Source: Tubulanus polymorphus (lineage: Eukaryota; Nemertea; Palaeonemertea; Tubulaniformes; Tubulanidae). Taken from it: 64,000 nt of DNA. Below are positions 35,858 to 46,994 of the stretch, piece after piece; the first letter of the stretch is position 1; each line of letters opens with the position of its first letter. Position numbers and translations under genes: made by a program. Where the stretch lies: the NCBI RefSeq assembly GCF_964204645.1, contig NC_134033.1, positions 5,800,231-5,864,230 on the forward strand. Reading direction: 5' to 3'. The notes under the pieces are model-generated. The model was not told where the DNA came from, made no database searches, and worked only from the letters and a program-made list of their open reading frames with translations.

Positions 35858-38065
35858 CTAATGAATTTAAAAGTCATATTGAGGAAAGATATTTTGAGGG
35901 TTCTGGTTTAACATTGAATGAAATTATATTTTTAGATTTAAATATTTTTAATACAGAAAAGGAATAAAGCATCAAAAAGTAATACAATGTTTACAAATTA
36001 TGTAACTTTACAACAGAAAAGGATATTAAAGCATCATCTTATATAAAATTACCACTTACAACAAAAGCAGTAATAAATGTTCAAAATGAAGATAATAAAT
36101 GTTTTCTATGGTCAATTATTAGTTGTTTACACCCAACTCAGGAAAATGTTTGTAGAATAACAGATTATCGGAAATATGAAACATTATATAAAATTGATCA
36201 ATATCCAGTAACTATAAAGATGATTCCTAAAATAGAAAAAAGTTGATAATTTAAAAATAAATGTATTCGAATTAATGCAATTACAAAAGGTGAGACAAAA
36301 GGTGAAAATATTAAAGATTATACATTAGGAGCCTTACATTTTACAGAATATTATGATGATGAAAATGTAATAGATTTATAATATTACGAAAAGATGAAAA
36401 TAAACATTATATGTGGTTAAAACAAATAGATTTATTCTTTAGAACAGAAAATGATTTCAACAGTCATAACAAAATATATTTATGTAGCAAATGTTTATCT
36501 AAATTTAGAACTGAAAATGCGTTACTAAAGCATAAAGAATCATGTGATAATAAAGATTTTTGCAAATTAATAATGCCAACAGAAAAAGATTATAAATTGA
36601 AATTTACTAATTATAAATTTAGAAATATAGTGCCATTTGTAATTTATGGGGATTTTGAATCGTTGAATAAAGAATTAACTGGTCAAGATAGAAACGAAAT
36701 ATATAACAAAAAGCAATTTTTAAAATCAATGGACAAAGGAAATGAATTAAGACATAATTCAAGACCCACCAATCATAAATACAATTTAAAAAGTTCATCG
36801 AAGAGCTGCAGCTTATTATAAATACAATTATATTGTTCATAATAGAATGTAAAAATTTTATCTAAAACTCTAAAACAAGGAATGAAATTAAAGAAATTAC
36901 ATATATATATTGAATTTAATCAATCGAAGTCGTTAGAAAAATATATAGATTTCAATACTCAACAGAGAATGATATCTAAAACAGATTTTGAAAAAGATTT
37001 TTTTAAATTAATGAATAAAAGTTTTTATGGAAAAACATGTGAAAATATTAGAAATAGAAATGATATTGAATTATTAGATAATTCTGTACGATTGAGACAT
37101 TTACAATCAAGTCCTAGACATTTAGAAAATAAAAGATTTGAAGATTATTTAACAGCAATAAAATAAAAAGAACGTCAATGAAATTTAATGAACCAATATT
37201 TATAGGTTCGACTGTTTTAGAAATATCAAAATTGTTAATGTATGATTTTTATTATAATGTTTTACAACCACTTAATTGGGAAAAGCATATTGAAATATTA
37301 CATTTTGATTCTGTAACAGCTGACACCACAATATTATTAAAATATAATAATCAAATGTTAACTAGTAGAATTTTAGAAATAATACCTAATCATAATAAAC
37401 TTTATATTACATATGGTGAAAAGGAATTAATACAAATAAATGGATTAATATATGTTTGAGCAAAAAATGGATGGAAAACATTAATTTAAGAATATTATTA
37501 GACGTAAAACGAATAAGACGATTTATAGAGTTAGAACTAAATTAGAGTTTGTAGATGTTACTGAAGATCACAATTTAATTAAACGAAATGGTGATGAAAT
37601 AAAACCAACTGATATGAAAATTGGAGATGAATTATTACATAAAAGATTTTATCCAAGAATGAATCATATGTAATTTGATGAAATAATAGATAATATTTAT
37701 AACATAGAACCAGAAACATTAGAATAAAAAGAATATTTTATCAAAGGATTTTTTTATGGGTGATGGTTCAGCAGGTGTCAATAATTATGTTGGTGGCAAT
37801 AAATATTGTTGGTATTTATGCAATCAAGATTTGAAATTATTTGAAAGAATAAAAAAATACTGTGAAGTTTTTCCAAATAAAGTTTTTAAACTCATTGATA
37901 TTATGAAATCAGCAGCAGTTTATAGAATACTTGTGAATAATCCTAAAGATTTTGCATTTAAATATAATGATGAATTCTATAACTATGCACTAGTCAAAAG
38001 TAATACTTCAACCAAAGAAAAGATAGTGCCAGATTATGTATTAAATGCAAAATATAATTTAAGGA
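35858..38065 (+). pseudogene. Decayed Polinton DNA polymerase B gene with intein relic
   Basis: This segment matches the Polinton polymerase region at 55-60 kb. 35858-36815 corresponds to about 56252-57195 (N-terminal region, zinc finger and the first exonuclease motif YGDFESLN), and 36816-38065 corresponds to about 58610-59845 (motif B region and the first two thirds of the intein). About 1.4 kb between them is deleted. Several frameshifts and stops are present, for example near 36241, 37459 and 37672. Both ends are truncated without terminal repeats. Intein sequence begins at 37310 inside motif C, so the intein was already in the ancestor of both copies. The copy is surrounded by LINE debris. 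Confidence 0.85.
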
Positions 38066-38069
38066 TTTA

Positions 38070-39020
38070 AGGATTTAATTCAAGTTTATTAAAATACTGT
38101 TTGATGTACCCACGACCTTGGTTAACAAAAACCTGAGTAAAACCTATATCGTTTAACTAACCTTGTACAGAAGATATCCATTTGGAACTATATATAGTAG
38201 TAGTTTATTCTTTATCAAAGTGTGTACTATACTTGTATGACAGATAATCAAAATTACAAATCTTAACAAAATAATTTAATAAAAAATTACATGCTGGAAA
38301 AACAGAAATATCAAGTTGATGGGGTAGCAATATTTGCTCGGTATCTATGTTAAGCGCATCATCAAAGTGAGATCAAATTAACTGTATAGCGAAGCTTGAT
38401 TGGGATTAATATATCGAATAAAATTGTACTTTCGCCTGAATTGATAGTGCTAGTTGTCTTGTCAACTTCAATGGCTCGGGGGTTCGATCCCTCCTGGAGT
38501 TTTTGAACTCTTGAAATTTGCGAATCACTTGTTCCCGCCTTGGTGATTCAGTTGGGAAAACAGTTTCACAGTTATCCGTCAGGTTTTAATCAAGAATGAA
38601 TATGAGTCAAATCTGATCTGAGAACAGACTGCATTGGGAGTGTGTTTGATAATAAACTTCCAGATATTTAACTACATTTTATAAGATATTTCAACATTTG
38701 CCATGAATTCTTGTACAAAGAATATTTACATTCAATTTAGTAACATTTATATTGTACACAATAGCAAACATTCACAAAATCTCATTACAGTGTTAGATTT
38801 CTGAGAATCATTTTCAATTCGCTGTTGACAATAAACCTTACAAAGGAATTGTTGCTGTAACAAAGACTTCGTGATAACATTTGCTCCGTGAGAAAGAAGC
38901 ACCAAACTAACGGTACCTTAATATTGGACTTTAATTGATTTTCCAATATGAGAGAAGACACGGTCAGTTGCAGTACATACGGTACCCTCTCAGACAGTCA
39001 GTATTACTCTCATTTCATCT
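38070..39020. other. Intergenic DNA upstream of a GPCR gene
   Basis: No exon is recognised. A B-box-like GGGTTCGATCCCTCC at about 38480 suggests another tRNA-derived fragment. Confidence 0.35.
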
Positions 39021-39029
39021 GCACGGATC

Positions 39030-39998
39030 ATGAATTCAACTCGGGTGCAAATTGGTCGAACATACAGCAGTAACATCGCTCTCATGTCTGTGGTGAACAG
39101 GTCTGGAATTTACCGTAATGTATCATTGGTCATTCTGCCGGTCGTGTTCCTGTTTGCAGCGTTTGGGAATTCAGCTACTTTCCTAATAATGATAAGTAGC
39201 AGATTCCGCGGTTTATCTTACGCTAACTATCTTATCGTTTTGTCTCTCAGCGACTCTATGTACTGTATCAGTTTAACACTGCTGCCTGTTTTGCAGTTTG
39301 TTCTCTTGCACGTTAAAGATGGTCCTATATTCATCATAGATTCACTGATAAGTTGTCAAATCTATGAATTTCTAATGCAACTTGCCGGCTGCAATTGTTC
39401 GTGGTTAATAGTAGCAATAACTCTGGAACGTGTGGCTGTTGTTCTCTTCCCGTTCACATCTCGTTTGATATGTACACCGAGATTCGCTAGGTTTGCTATA
39501 TTGATAATTACTGCAGTGAATATACTGATTCTATATCTCACACCTGCTATGACGATACATTTTACCGACTGGTTTTTTGGATGTTACTATGGCTTGTTTG
39601 ACCAGATAAAATATTTTGCGGTATTTGTCATCTACGTTTACAATATACCATTAACGTTAATTATCACCTCAAATACTGTTATAATAGTTAAGTTATTCAG
39701 AGGTTCGAAAATCGTTTCGTCTGATCAGAAAACTACAAAATCAAAACGTACAACAATAATGCTTGTAACAGTTTCACTCGCATTTGCAATATTTACACTT
39801 CCTAACACTATTACTACATTTTTACCAATCTCACCGGAGCAGGAAGATTTCCTATATGACATATTTGAACTGTTTGAAATGTGTAACTATGTGATAAATT
39901 TTTACATATATCTTTTACTGGGACGAGAAATTCGTGAATTTTTTTGTACGAAACTATGCTGTAGAAATCCACTCAAAAATAACCATTGGACTTCGTAA
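39030..39998 (+). CDS. Intronless class A GPCR
   Basis: The single exon encodes 322 residues. The N-terminus carries N-glycosylation sequons (NST, NRS, NVS). TM1 holds FGNSATFL (GN motif), TM2 LSLSDSMYC (the conserved Asp) and TM3 CSWLIVAITLERVAVVLFP (ERV in place of DRY). A basic third loop (KTTKSKRTT) precedes TM6, which contains TLPN. TM7 ends CNYVINFYIYLLLGREIREFF, an NxxxY variant followed by a short helix 8 and a CC palmitoylation candidate. The overall layout fits invertebrate peptide-receptor-like GPCRs. The ligand cannot be inferred. Confidence 0.85.
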   Translation: MNSTRVQIGRTYSSNIALMSVVNRSGIYRNVSLVILPVVFLFAAFGNSATFLIMISSRFRGLSYANYLIVLSLSDSMYCISLTLLPVLQFVLLHVKDGPIFIIDSLISCQIYEFLMQLAGCNCSWLIVAITLERVAVVLFPFTSRLICTPRFARFAILIITAVNILILYLTPAMTIHFTDWFFGCYYGLFDQIKYFAVFVIYVYNIPLTLIITSNTVIIVKLFRGSKIVSSDQKTTKSKRTTIMLVTVSLAFAIFTLPNTITTFLPISPEQEDFLYDIFELFEMCNYVINFYIYLLLGREIREFFCTKLCCRNPLKNNHWTS

Positions 39999-39999
39999 T

Positions 40000-41160
40000 G
40001 TTCCTGGAACTCTTGAATCTTTACACCTTCTCAAACTAGTACCCACAATAAACATTAAATTCTGGGAGCCCTTTCCGACCAGTCGCTACAGAATTTCCGA
40101 TCTATTTTCAAAATTTACTAAAAACACTTGACTTCGATTATTTTATCGGAACACTTCACCTTAAACAAGTCATTTGGTTATTAATAATAATGAATGACAG
40201 AAAGTTGTCATTTTTTCAGCATGCTTTGAAAACCGATCGTCCACACTTCACACGAACTAGTTCTTCGATCAGGCCCTACAGCCGAAACATTAGTGAATTG
40301 AACGATGCATACTTATGAAACCAAAAATATCATCTTTAGGTATTTTTGACGAAACTGATAACAAAGCGCCCTTGCGTTCCACCGTTCAAAGCTGTGGTGT
40401 TGTCATACGGCTAAATACATTACCGGGTACTAAATTTGACAGTTCTGGTATAACAGAGTTTAATACAAAGGACCATTAACCCGTTGAATTCCACTTGAAG
40501 TTGAAGTTGTCCTATACGGCCAAAGCATTCTAACTTTCAGAACCTGAATTATATTTTCAGAACCTGAATCAAATTTATGTAAGTATTGTTTTATAAATCA
40601 GTTTTTGAGTCATTTCCTGTTCTGAGTTGATACTGAGTAGATGTCCCGCGTACTTCTGTCTACAGTATATTTCAGCGTTCTCCCAATTCAGACGTTCATC
40701 TCTGATGAATTCGATGCAGGAAATTCCGGAATCCAGAAATCCTTGTTTACAGTAGAAATCATCGAAATCTTTAATCGGTAACGACTCGTGTAAAGTGTAT
40801 TGTATTTGAAAGGTGGAAATTGTATTGTTTACTTCAAAAGGCAGACAGTTTACAATATAATTTTCATTGTGAGAGTAAAAATATTGAATTTACCTCCATG
40901 AACAAAATTATTTCACATATTCTAGTTTTCTTTTTGTTATACAGCCAACCCCGCATAAGTCGAAGCCCTCGGGACTGACGGTTTTTCTAAGTCGTATTCT
41001 TACGAGTTATCTATAAGTCGTGCTTTTATACGAATTCCACGAAAACTCGTGAAAATACGATACGATGCTCAGATTACAGCATGGTTCGTTATGTTACCCA
41101 TCGATCCTGAGCTGACAGTGCAGATCCTATACCACTGAAATCTACCCTCAATCTATCTTT
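40000..41160. other. Intergenic DNA
   Basis: No gene or clear repeat is recognised apart from a short tandem GAACCTGAAT duplication near 40545. Confidence 0.4.
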
Positions 41161-41162
41161 CC

Positions 41163-41252
41163 GTTTTTACCACGTGGTGCAGTCCTATAAGAGCACGTGT
41201 ATTCTCGATCGAGAATACACGTGCCCTCAGAACTGCACCACGTGGTAAAAAC
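41163..41252. repeat. 90-bp near-perfect palindrome
   Basis: GTTTTTACCACGTGGTGCAGT at the left is the exact reverse complement of the right end. After a short unpaired bulge on each side, a second perfect block GCACGTGTATTCTCGATCGAGAATACACGTGC forms the centre, which has no loop. It contains repeated CACGTG E-box cores. Confidence 0.9.
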
Positions 41253-41439
41253 AGAACTATTACCGCGCAGAAACGAAACGTACGCCCGCGATGAAACGCG
41301 CAGAAACGAGAATTCTGTCTATTTGTTTTTGATCGCAGGAGCTGACCTTGTGTTCAAAGGCGTTTATTTATCTGAACTCTGAAAAACCTGGACGGATAGC
41401 TCGTTATGCCGTCTCGCCGAGGTTATTGTCACCGTTTCG

Positions 41440-41690
41440 TGCGAAGGTTCCTTAACTCTTTTCTTAATTCTAACACGTCAGAGATATTTAAATATCGTCA
41501 ATCCGTTTTCTAGAAGTCCGATTATAACTCCGAAATACTTTATCGGGATTTGCCGCATTTGTTGGCTCGTTATGAGTACAGTTTCTATTCTACCGCTGTC
41601 ATCGTCGTCTTACTTCGAGACAATTTTTGTGTGTTGGAATTAATTTTTCGCGCGGTAATATTTTTTTTGCACGTCATCGTGGAGGATGAA
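41440..41690 (+). repeat. Dispersed repeat, copy 1
   Basis: It shares CACGTCAGAGATATTTAAAT, CCGTTTTC, TTGGCTCGTTA and TCTATTCTACCGCTGTCATC with 44446-44690 in the same order and spacing. Both copies lie downstream of a palindrome. Confidence 0.7.
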
Positions 41691-41837
41691 AAAAATATTG
41701 ACATGTCCCGAATCAGCCAACAACGGAATGAATAGATCACCACATGACGTCTTCGTTTAAGAAGCTATCAGCACTAAACGGTGCTGCAAAAGCTGTTGTT
41801 TGGCAGAACTTTGTTGTTTAGCACGTTATTGTTGTTT

Positions 41838-42172
41838 AAGCCCAACGCACACGGCAAAACATTTGTTTCGCCGAAACAGAAAACACGTTTTCACAAAACG
41901 TGTTACGGGTTTTGCCCGCAAACGATAAAACGTTCAACGCACACGGGACGAAAAACGTTTTCGACTACACAAAACGTTTTTCGCAAATCAAGCAGTGCTT
42001 GTTTCGCAAAAAACGTTTTTTGCTCGTGAAAAACGTTTTTTGCTCGCGAAAAACGTTTTTCAGTTAGGCGTTTTGTGTTTTGCCTCCCCCGCACACGGAA
42101 TAGCAAAAAACATCGAAAACGTTTTTTTCACGAGGAAAAAACGTTTTTTCGGTGCCGTGTGCGTTGGGCTTT
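41838..42172. mobile_element. 335-bp MITE with TTA target duplication
   Basis: The ends AGCCCAACGCACACGGC and GCCGTGTGCGTTGGGCT are perfect inverted repeats and are flanked by TTA on both sides. A 3-bp TTA duplication suggests the PIF/Harbinger group, which is an inference. The inside is dominated by at least seven palindromic AAAACGTTTT cores. There is no coding capacity; the open frames here are low-complexity by-products. Confidence 0.8.
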
Positions 42173-42650
42173 ATCGATCGGGTAGCCTATATGTCAGGTT
42201 TCAAATCAAATTGCGCCATAAAAGGTAAATTGGACATAAATAATAACAGCTACAGTTGCTAGATGTGACGTACGTTATTCTACGTACCAACTGCCCAACT
42301 GACGTTCGACATTTTTTAACAGCCATACCCTTTTTATATACAGTTTTTGTTCGTTATCGCGTCGTTATGCGTGTCTTCCCTAGTATTAAGTAATTTTCAG
42401 TGATATCATGTTTACTCTCTTTCGCTGGCTTTCTTTTAATGTAAAATGACCCGAAACGCCGTGAATGACCCAAATGCTGCAATTACGAATATTGTTCATT
42501 TTCTTCTAATATTTCTAGATCAACCCTTGGAATGGGTTCATTTTATTCCAAGATATAGAGTTTCTTCACTATAAGATCCCGGTATTGACAGTAAGATGGG
42601 GGATAGGAATTGGATTTCAAGGCCCAGTGACAAACAAACTCATTATTAGT

Positions 42651-43694
42651 TCACGCTGTTTTTGTACTTCTAGAACACACAATATCTGCGGCGTAGCTAC
42701 GGAAACGTTTGTTTACAACGAGATACAAAATCACGTTCACTAGAGAATCAATTTTGCTCCCGATTTCGGCGCCATATTTCAATATATCGCGTTGCATTGT
42801 TCCGTGTAACCAAAGAAAATCGTAGTTCAACAATGCGAACATATTCGGGAATTCACAAAGTAAATGGGCTGTTACTATTGATATTGTGGTCACTAACGCC
42901 ACTTTATCGTTGTAACTGATTGCCTGCTGTGAACTCCTTGCCAACAAAGAGCGCCGTTTCTTTTGAAAATCTAATACGTTTGAACATAAAACGGCGTTAC
43001 CGATCAATAAGAGTAAGATGGGGGTGGCCGTACCGAAATAAATAACGATGGGCCTGGTATATTTGCCAATACGGAACGACCAAATATTGCTGTAATTGTA
43101 AAATGTCTCCGACTTGAAATATTGGCATACTTTGTTTTTCGTCTGATGGACCCTATACAGGAAATTTGGCACAGAAACGATTACGTTGAGACAGACGACC
43201 GAGACGATCACATTATTCACCGATCGTTTGGTCGTCCATCGTTTTACCTTGAAAATAAACAGAACGGTTAGCACTCTCTCGAACGTGATAGAGACTGTTA
43301 TCCAATTACGCGTCGTGTATAACGCGTGAACCAGACCCATCAAATAAATGTCGATTTGTGGAAGTAACAGGCTTTGGCGGATATAGACAAATCGTCGGCC
43401 ATATTGGAAATATCTGTACAGTACACCGACGCTGTATTCAGGGATGCTTATCAGTGAAAATAGTGCATCAAGTATTGTCAGAGCTTTCAGTAAATAATAT
43501 GTGGGCTGAAACGAAAATCTTCTCAGCACGACAAAACAGAAAACATTAAGAATTGTAGCGATGAATGAGATAGGTGTCGCTACGAGTGTGTTAATATAAA
43601 ACCGTGACCACGAGATGTAATGTGGTTGACATGTTTTATTGAAATCATAAACTAAACGTTCGTCTCGTAGCGGCCATATTCGTGGATAAGACAT
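42651..43694 (-). CDS. Intronless class A GPCR, neuropeptide-receptor-like
   Basis: The single exon encodes 347 residues. TM1 contains ATILNVFCFVVLRR (the conserved Asn), TM3 ends RNWITVSITFERVLTVLF (ERV in place of DRY), TM6 is LVTTISIVTAHLLCEFPN and TM7 is DSLVNVILYLVVNKRF (NVILY in place of NPxxY). The shared NW before the DRY position, the CE-PN motif in TM6 and the DS-VN-I-Y pattern in TM7 make it a clear relative of the intronless receptor at 18512-19531. The two are therefore members of one expanded receptor family, although they differ strongly in base composition. The ligand is unknown. Confidence 0.85.
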   Translation of the reverse strand: MSYPRIWPLRDERLVYDFNKTCQPHYISWSRFYINTLVATPISFIATILNVFCFVVLRRFSFQPTYYLLKALTILDALFSLISIPEYSVGVLYRYFQYGRRFVYIRQSLLLPQIDIYLMGLVHALYTTRNWITVSITFERVLTVLFIFKVKRWTTKRSVNNVIVSVVCLNVIVSVPNFLYRVHQTKNKVCQYFKSETFYNYSNIWSFRIGKYTRPIVIYFGTATPILLLLIGNAVLCSNVLDFQKKRRSLLARSSQQAISYNDKVALVTTISIVTAHLLCEFPNMFALLNYDFLWLHGTMQRDILKYGAEIGSKIDSLVNVILYLVVNKRFRSYAADIVCSRSTKTA

Positions 43695-43699
43695 CTTTA

Positions 43700-44320
43700 T
43701 GAAGCTGCCGTCATGTCGCTACCTTCACCATGGCTGTGTCGGTTTGGTGCCGTCTGTCACTGCCTCGTGCCACTGTTGCTATGTCGTTGATATCTATCGC
43801 TACCTCCTGTGGCAGTTTGACGCTATCAGTCATTCTGTCTCCAGGTCTAGAATCAATTTGTCACTTTACCGATTCCTAATCAAAAACTTCAGATATATGT
43901 GATTTAATGTTGCCTGCTAATGGAAGAAGTAATTTTTTTGTTGGTATCGATTTTAAAATGGAGGTGAGAACATTATAAGATCCTGAAATATACATTCAGA
44001 TGTGAAGCGAGTTGCAAAGCTATATTGGACGAGGGCAAGGTTAGGTAATAGAACTTGGAGGAAATCTACTTGGGCCAGTTGTCCTGGAAGTCTATAAAGT
44101 AGTTACTGTTTTTGTCGTAAACTGAAGGTTACTTTTAAGCTGAGTGGCTCCAAGTTGAAGGTCACACAGGAGTATGTAGCAAAAGGATGCATTCTGAACA
44201 ATGTAAAAAACCTTCGAATAAATACGTAAATTGAGTCAAATCAAAAGTTTTAAGGTGAGGATAGGAAGTTTCGAAATAACCAATTCACTTCATTCATTAT
44301 TGGTTTATTACAGCCGCATC
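43700..44320. other. Intergenic DNA
   Basis: No gene is recognised upstream of the GPCR at 42651-43694. Confidence 0.4.
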
Positions 44321-44330
44321 CATACTATAA

Positions 44331-44364
44331 GCAGGGAAGTGTGATGAGTGTCACACTTCCCTGC
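44331..44364. repeat. Short perfect palindrome with 14-bp stem
   Basis: GCAGGGAAGTGTGA is followed by a six-base loop and TCACACTTCCCTGC; flanking TATAA sequence lies on both sides. It precedes the second copy of the dispersed repeat at 44446. Confidence 0.8.
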
Positions 44365-44445
44365 TATAAGCGAGTTTTAGACCGTTCTAAACGGGTCCGT
44401 GCCCGGTGCAGGACCGATTTAGAACGGACTTAATCAGAGCGCGCG

Positions 44446-44690
44446 ACTCACCGTTTCTTAACTTAAGATGCCTCAACTATTCTCTTATTTTAAGCACGTC
44501 AGAGATATTTAAATATCGTCCACCCGTTTTCGAAGTCGAATTATCACTTCGAAATACGTTATCGGTATTGCTGCATGTGTTGGCTCGTTATAATTATAGA
44601 CACAGTATCTATTCTACCGCTGTCATCGTCGTCTTACATCAGACAATTTTTACGGTACAACCGGAGTTTGTTTGCCAATGAATTTACTGC
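44446..44690 (+). repeat. Dispersed repeat, copy 2
   Basis: Matches 41440-41690. It is followed by a (GTCGGT)n-like microsatellite at about 44805-44858. Confidence 0.7.
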
Positions 44691-44999
44691 CGATCGACGT
44701 GGCTGGCACTATTCATTCGCTATTTTTGCCTTGTTTAATGCGGCCATATTGGCTACGATAATTACGACGTACGCTCAGATGGGGCTGGGTATATGCGTGT
44801 TTCGTCGGTTTGTCGGTATGTCGGTTGGTCGGTTCGTCGGTTTGTCGGTATGTCTTGAAAAGTACGCAGCCGAATTACTCCTTTTCTAAAAATGTATCCT
44901 TGAGCGGGGAACTATTCCACGCTATACTGGACTTGGACCGATATGGGATGGACTCCCGTCAAAATCCGCCACCAACTAGAAACTTTGAGATTGTGGTTC

Positions 45000-45786
45000 C
45001 GTTTGTGTAACTTACCAGTTTATAGACTAACTAGGAAAATATTTCTTTGGGACTATCATTTATCGTAAGCAAAAAATACCTGGTGTAAAGACGTTAGTTC
45101 AATTATGTATAAACTAAATATAGCTCAATACTACGAACATATAGGAAATAATATACTACGCAATTCTACGATTAAGGAAACTATTTCATACTGTTAAACC
45201 AAATCTTTATTACTTTATCAAACTGAATGGTTTAGAACTGTTGCCTCACTTCCTAAACTTAGAACCTATTGCACTTTCAAATTTGATTTCAAAACTGATG
45301 ATTATATAAAAGCTCCACTTTCAAGAATGAACAGATCTAAATTGCACGCATGAGAAATGGAACGTTTCCTATTAATATTGAACTAGACAGATACCGAAAT
45401 ATCCCAATTAATTATAGACTCTGTGAATCATGCAACCAAAGAAAAATAGAAACAGAAGAACACTTTTTACTTTATTGCAATCGTTACTCAGATGAACGAG
45501 CTGATTTATTTAATAGAATTAATGTAGAGTTGAATATCGATATTTTAGACCTACCCGTATCAAATAGAATCTCTCTTCTCCTAAATGAAGGCAAAGTCTG
45601 TAAATTAGTCGCTAACTTTATAAATACAGCCCTACAACTGCGCAATGCCATTATTTAGAATAACACGTATTATCTTTACTTCTACTAATAATTTACAATT
45701 AAATGTAACTTTCTATACGTATATACATATGTGTCTCGTAAGCCTCTAAGAGGCTGGCTTTGTAAAGAAAGGTGACACGTAAATAA
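45000..45786 (+). mobile_element. LINE 3' fragment
   Basis: 45350-45658 encodes the C-terminal segment typical of many invertebrate LINE polyproteins: LDRYRNIPINYRLCESCNQRKIETEEHFLLYC, a CxxC...H...C zinc knuckle. The preceding 300 bases translate as the connecting region (LPKLRTYCTFKFDF) but contain stops, so it is dead. The 3' end runs straight into a long (TA)n array, as expected when a LINE 3' tail seeds a microsatellite. Confidence 0.7.
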
Positions 45787-45888
<102 letters not shown>

Positions 45889-46193
45889 TTCCCTATATTG
45901 TTAACCATTATTATCGTTTGCTTGTTACCGTCACTCACTGATTATCGCCTTTCATGTTCCTTCCCTTGTCATTTTCTGATTATCTCTTAGTTTGTCTTCA
46001 CTTTTTAATCACTTTAGTTTGTGCCCTCTGTTTTTAAATTACTTTAATCTGTATTGCCCGTTGTTTGCTATTGCTTACTTAACTATTGTTTTCCAGCCGT
46101 TGTGTCATTACTCTAATCTATATTCCGTTTTCAACACTCAGTTCTTTTGTTTTGTTTTTGTATAAATGTCTTGTAATATTCTGCTGATCTCAC

Positions 46194-46228
46194 TACGCCC
46201 GATGATGGCTAATAGTCTTTAGCCGAAA
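46194..46228 (+). ncRNA. Second hammerhead-like motif
   Basis: CCGATGA, a GGCTAA/TTAGCC stem and GAAA, nearly identical to the minus-strand motif at 21317-21360 but with C for U in the CUGAUGA box. That change would be expected to weaken or abolish ribozyme activity. Confidence 0.2.
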
Positions 46229-46469
46229 CTGCGCGCGCTCTTAGATTCAAGTTTTGGCTGTATTTATTGTGGGATTCATCATCCACGGATATTGTGTTTT
46301 CTTCTCGACTCATTAAGTCATAATCCAGTAAACATATTAGTGAACGAGTGCCAGTGACCAATTATCATAAAATAAAGTATTTCTTTATTCTGGCATTGGT
46401 TTTTTATTTGCTTCACGAATTATCAGGGATACTTTTCAACATCATAATGCCATACGTAGCACACGTGCT

Positions 46470-46758
46470 TTACAAACAACATTTCCCCATGACGGAAGGG
46501 CAACAATCCCGGTTAAAAGAGAAAAACCAATAGGTTCCCCATTGGCTGTTGCACAAGCATTTTATTCCTCTCTTTTCAAAGTGAACTTCTGAAAAATATA
46601 CACAAAGCGTTATATGTTGGAATTGAAAGTATTATGTAATAAAATTAATCCGGTTGCATGTAAAACGAATAATTTTCATGACTACCTTTATCGGCAGCGG
46701 TACTAGCTCCAATGACCATAAACAAGGCCAAGGCGATGAACAGAGTTTTAGCGAACAT
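46470..46758 (-). CDS. Secreted cysteine-rich peptide precursor (toxin- or defensin-like), two exons
   Basis: Exon 1 (46686-46758) encodes a hydrophobic signal peptide ending in an ASTAADK context, with the donor AAAG|GTAGTC. Exon 2 (46470-46588) starts after the acceptor ATTTTTCAG in matching phase. The precursor is 63 residues: signal peptide, a very short acidic pro-segment ending in a Lys-Arg processing site, and a mature peptide of about 32 residues with six cysteines in the order CxC, CC, CC. Both the arrangement and the aromatic stretch between the first and second cysteine groups recall small secreted peptides of the sea-anemone-toxin/defensin-like kind, but the mature chain is shorter. 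A host-defence or venom role is inferred from architecture only. No second copy was found nearby. Confidence 0.65.
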
Positions 46759-46994
46759 ACTAAAAGATACGTTGCAATGTTACATAAAATTAAAAAGAGT
46801 AACAAAATGATAGTTCCGGTGCTAAAATACGGGATTACTCAAAATAACTACCCACAACTTAAGAACTGGGTAAATCAATAATGGAAGAACTGGATCCACA
46901 GTCAAAGGAAGCCGATTCAACTGAAGTGGGTCAACATGAGATAAAACTCACACTACTTGAAACTGGAATGTGAAGCATTTCAGTATCGAATGAT

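Noticed and set aside
41781-42228. Open frames across the 335-bp MITE
   Set aside because: They are low-complexity translations of the AAAACGTTTT palindromes on both strands.
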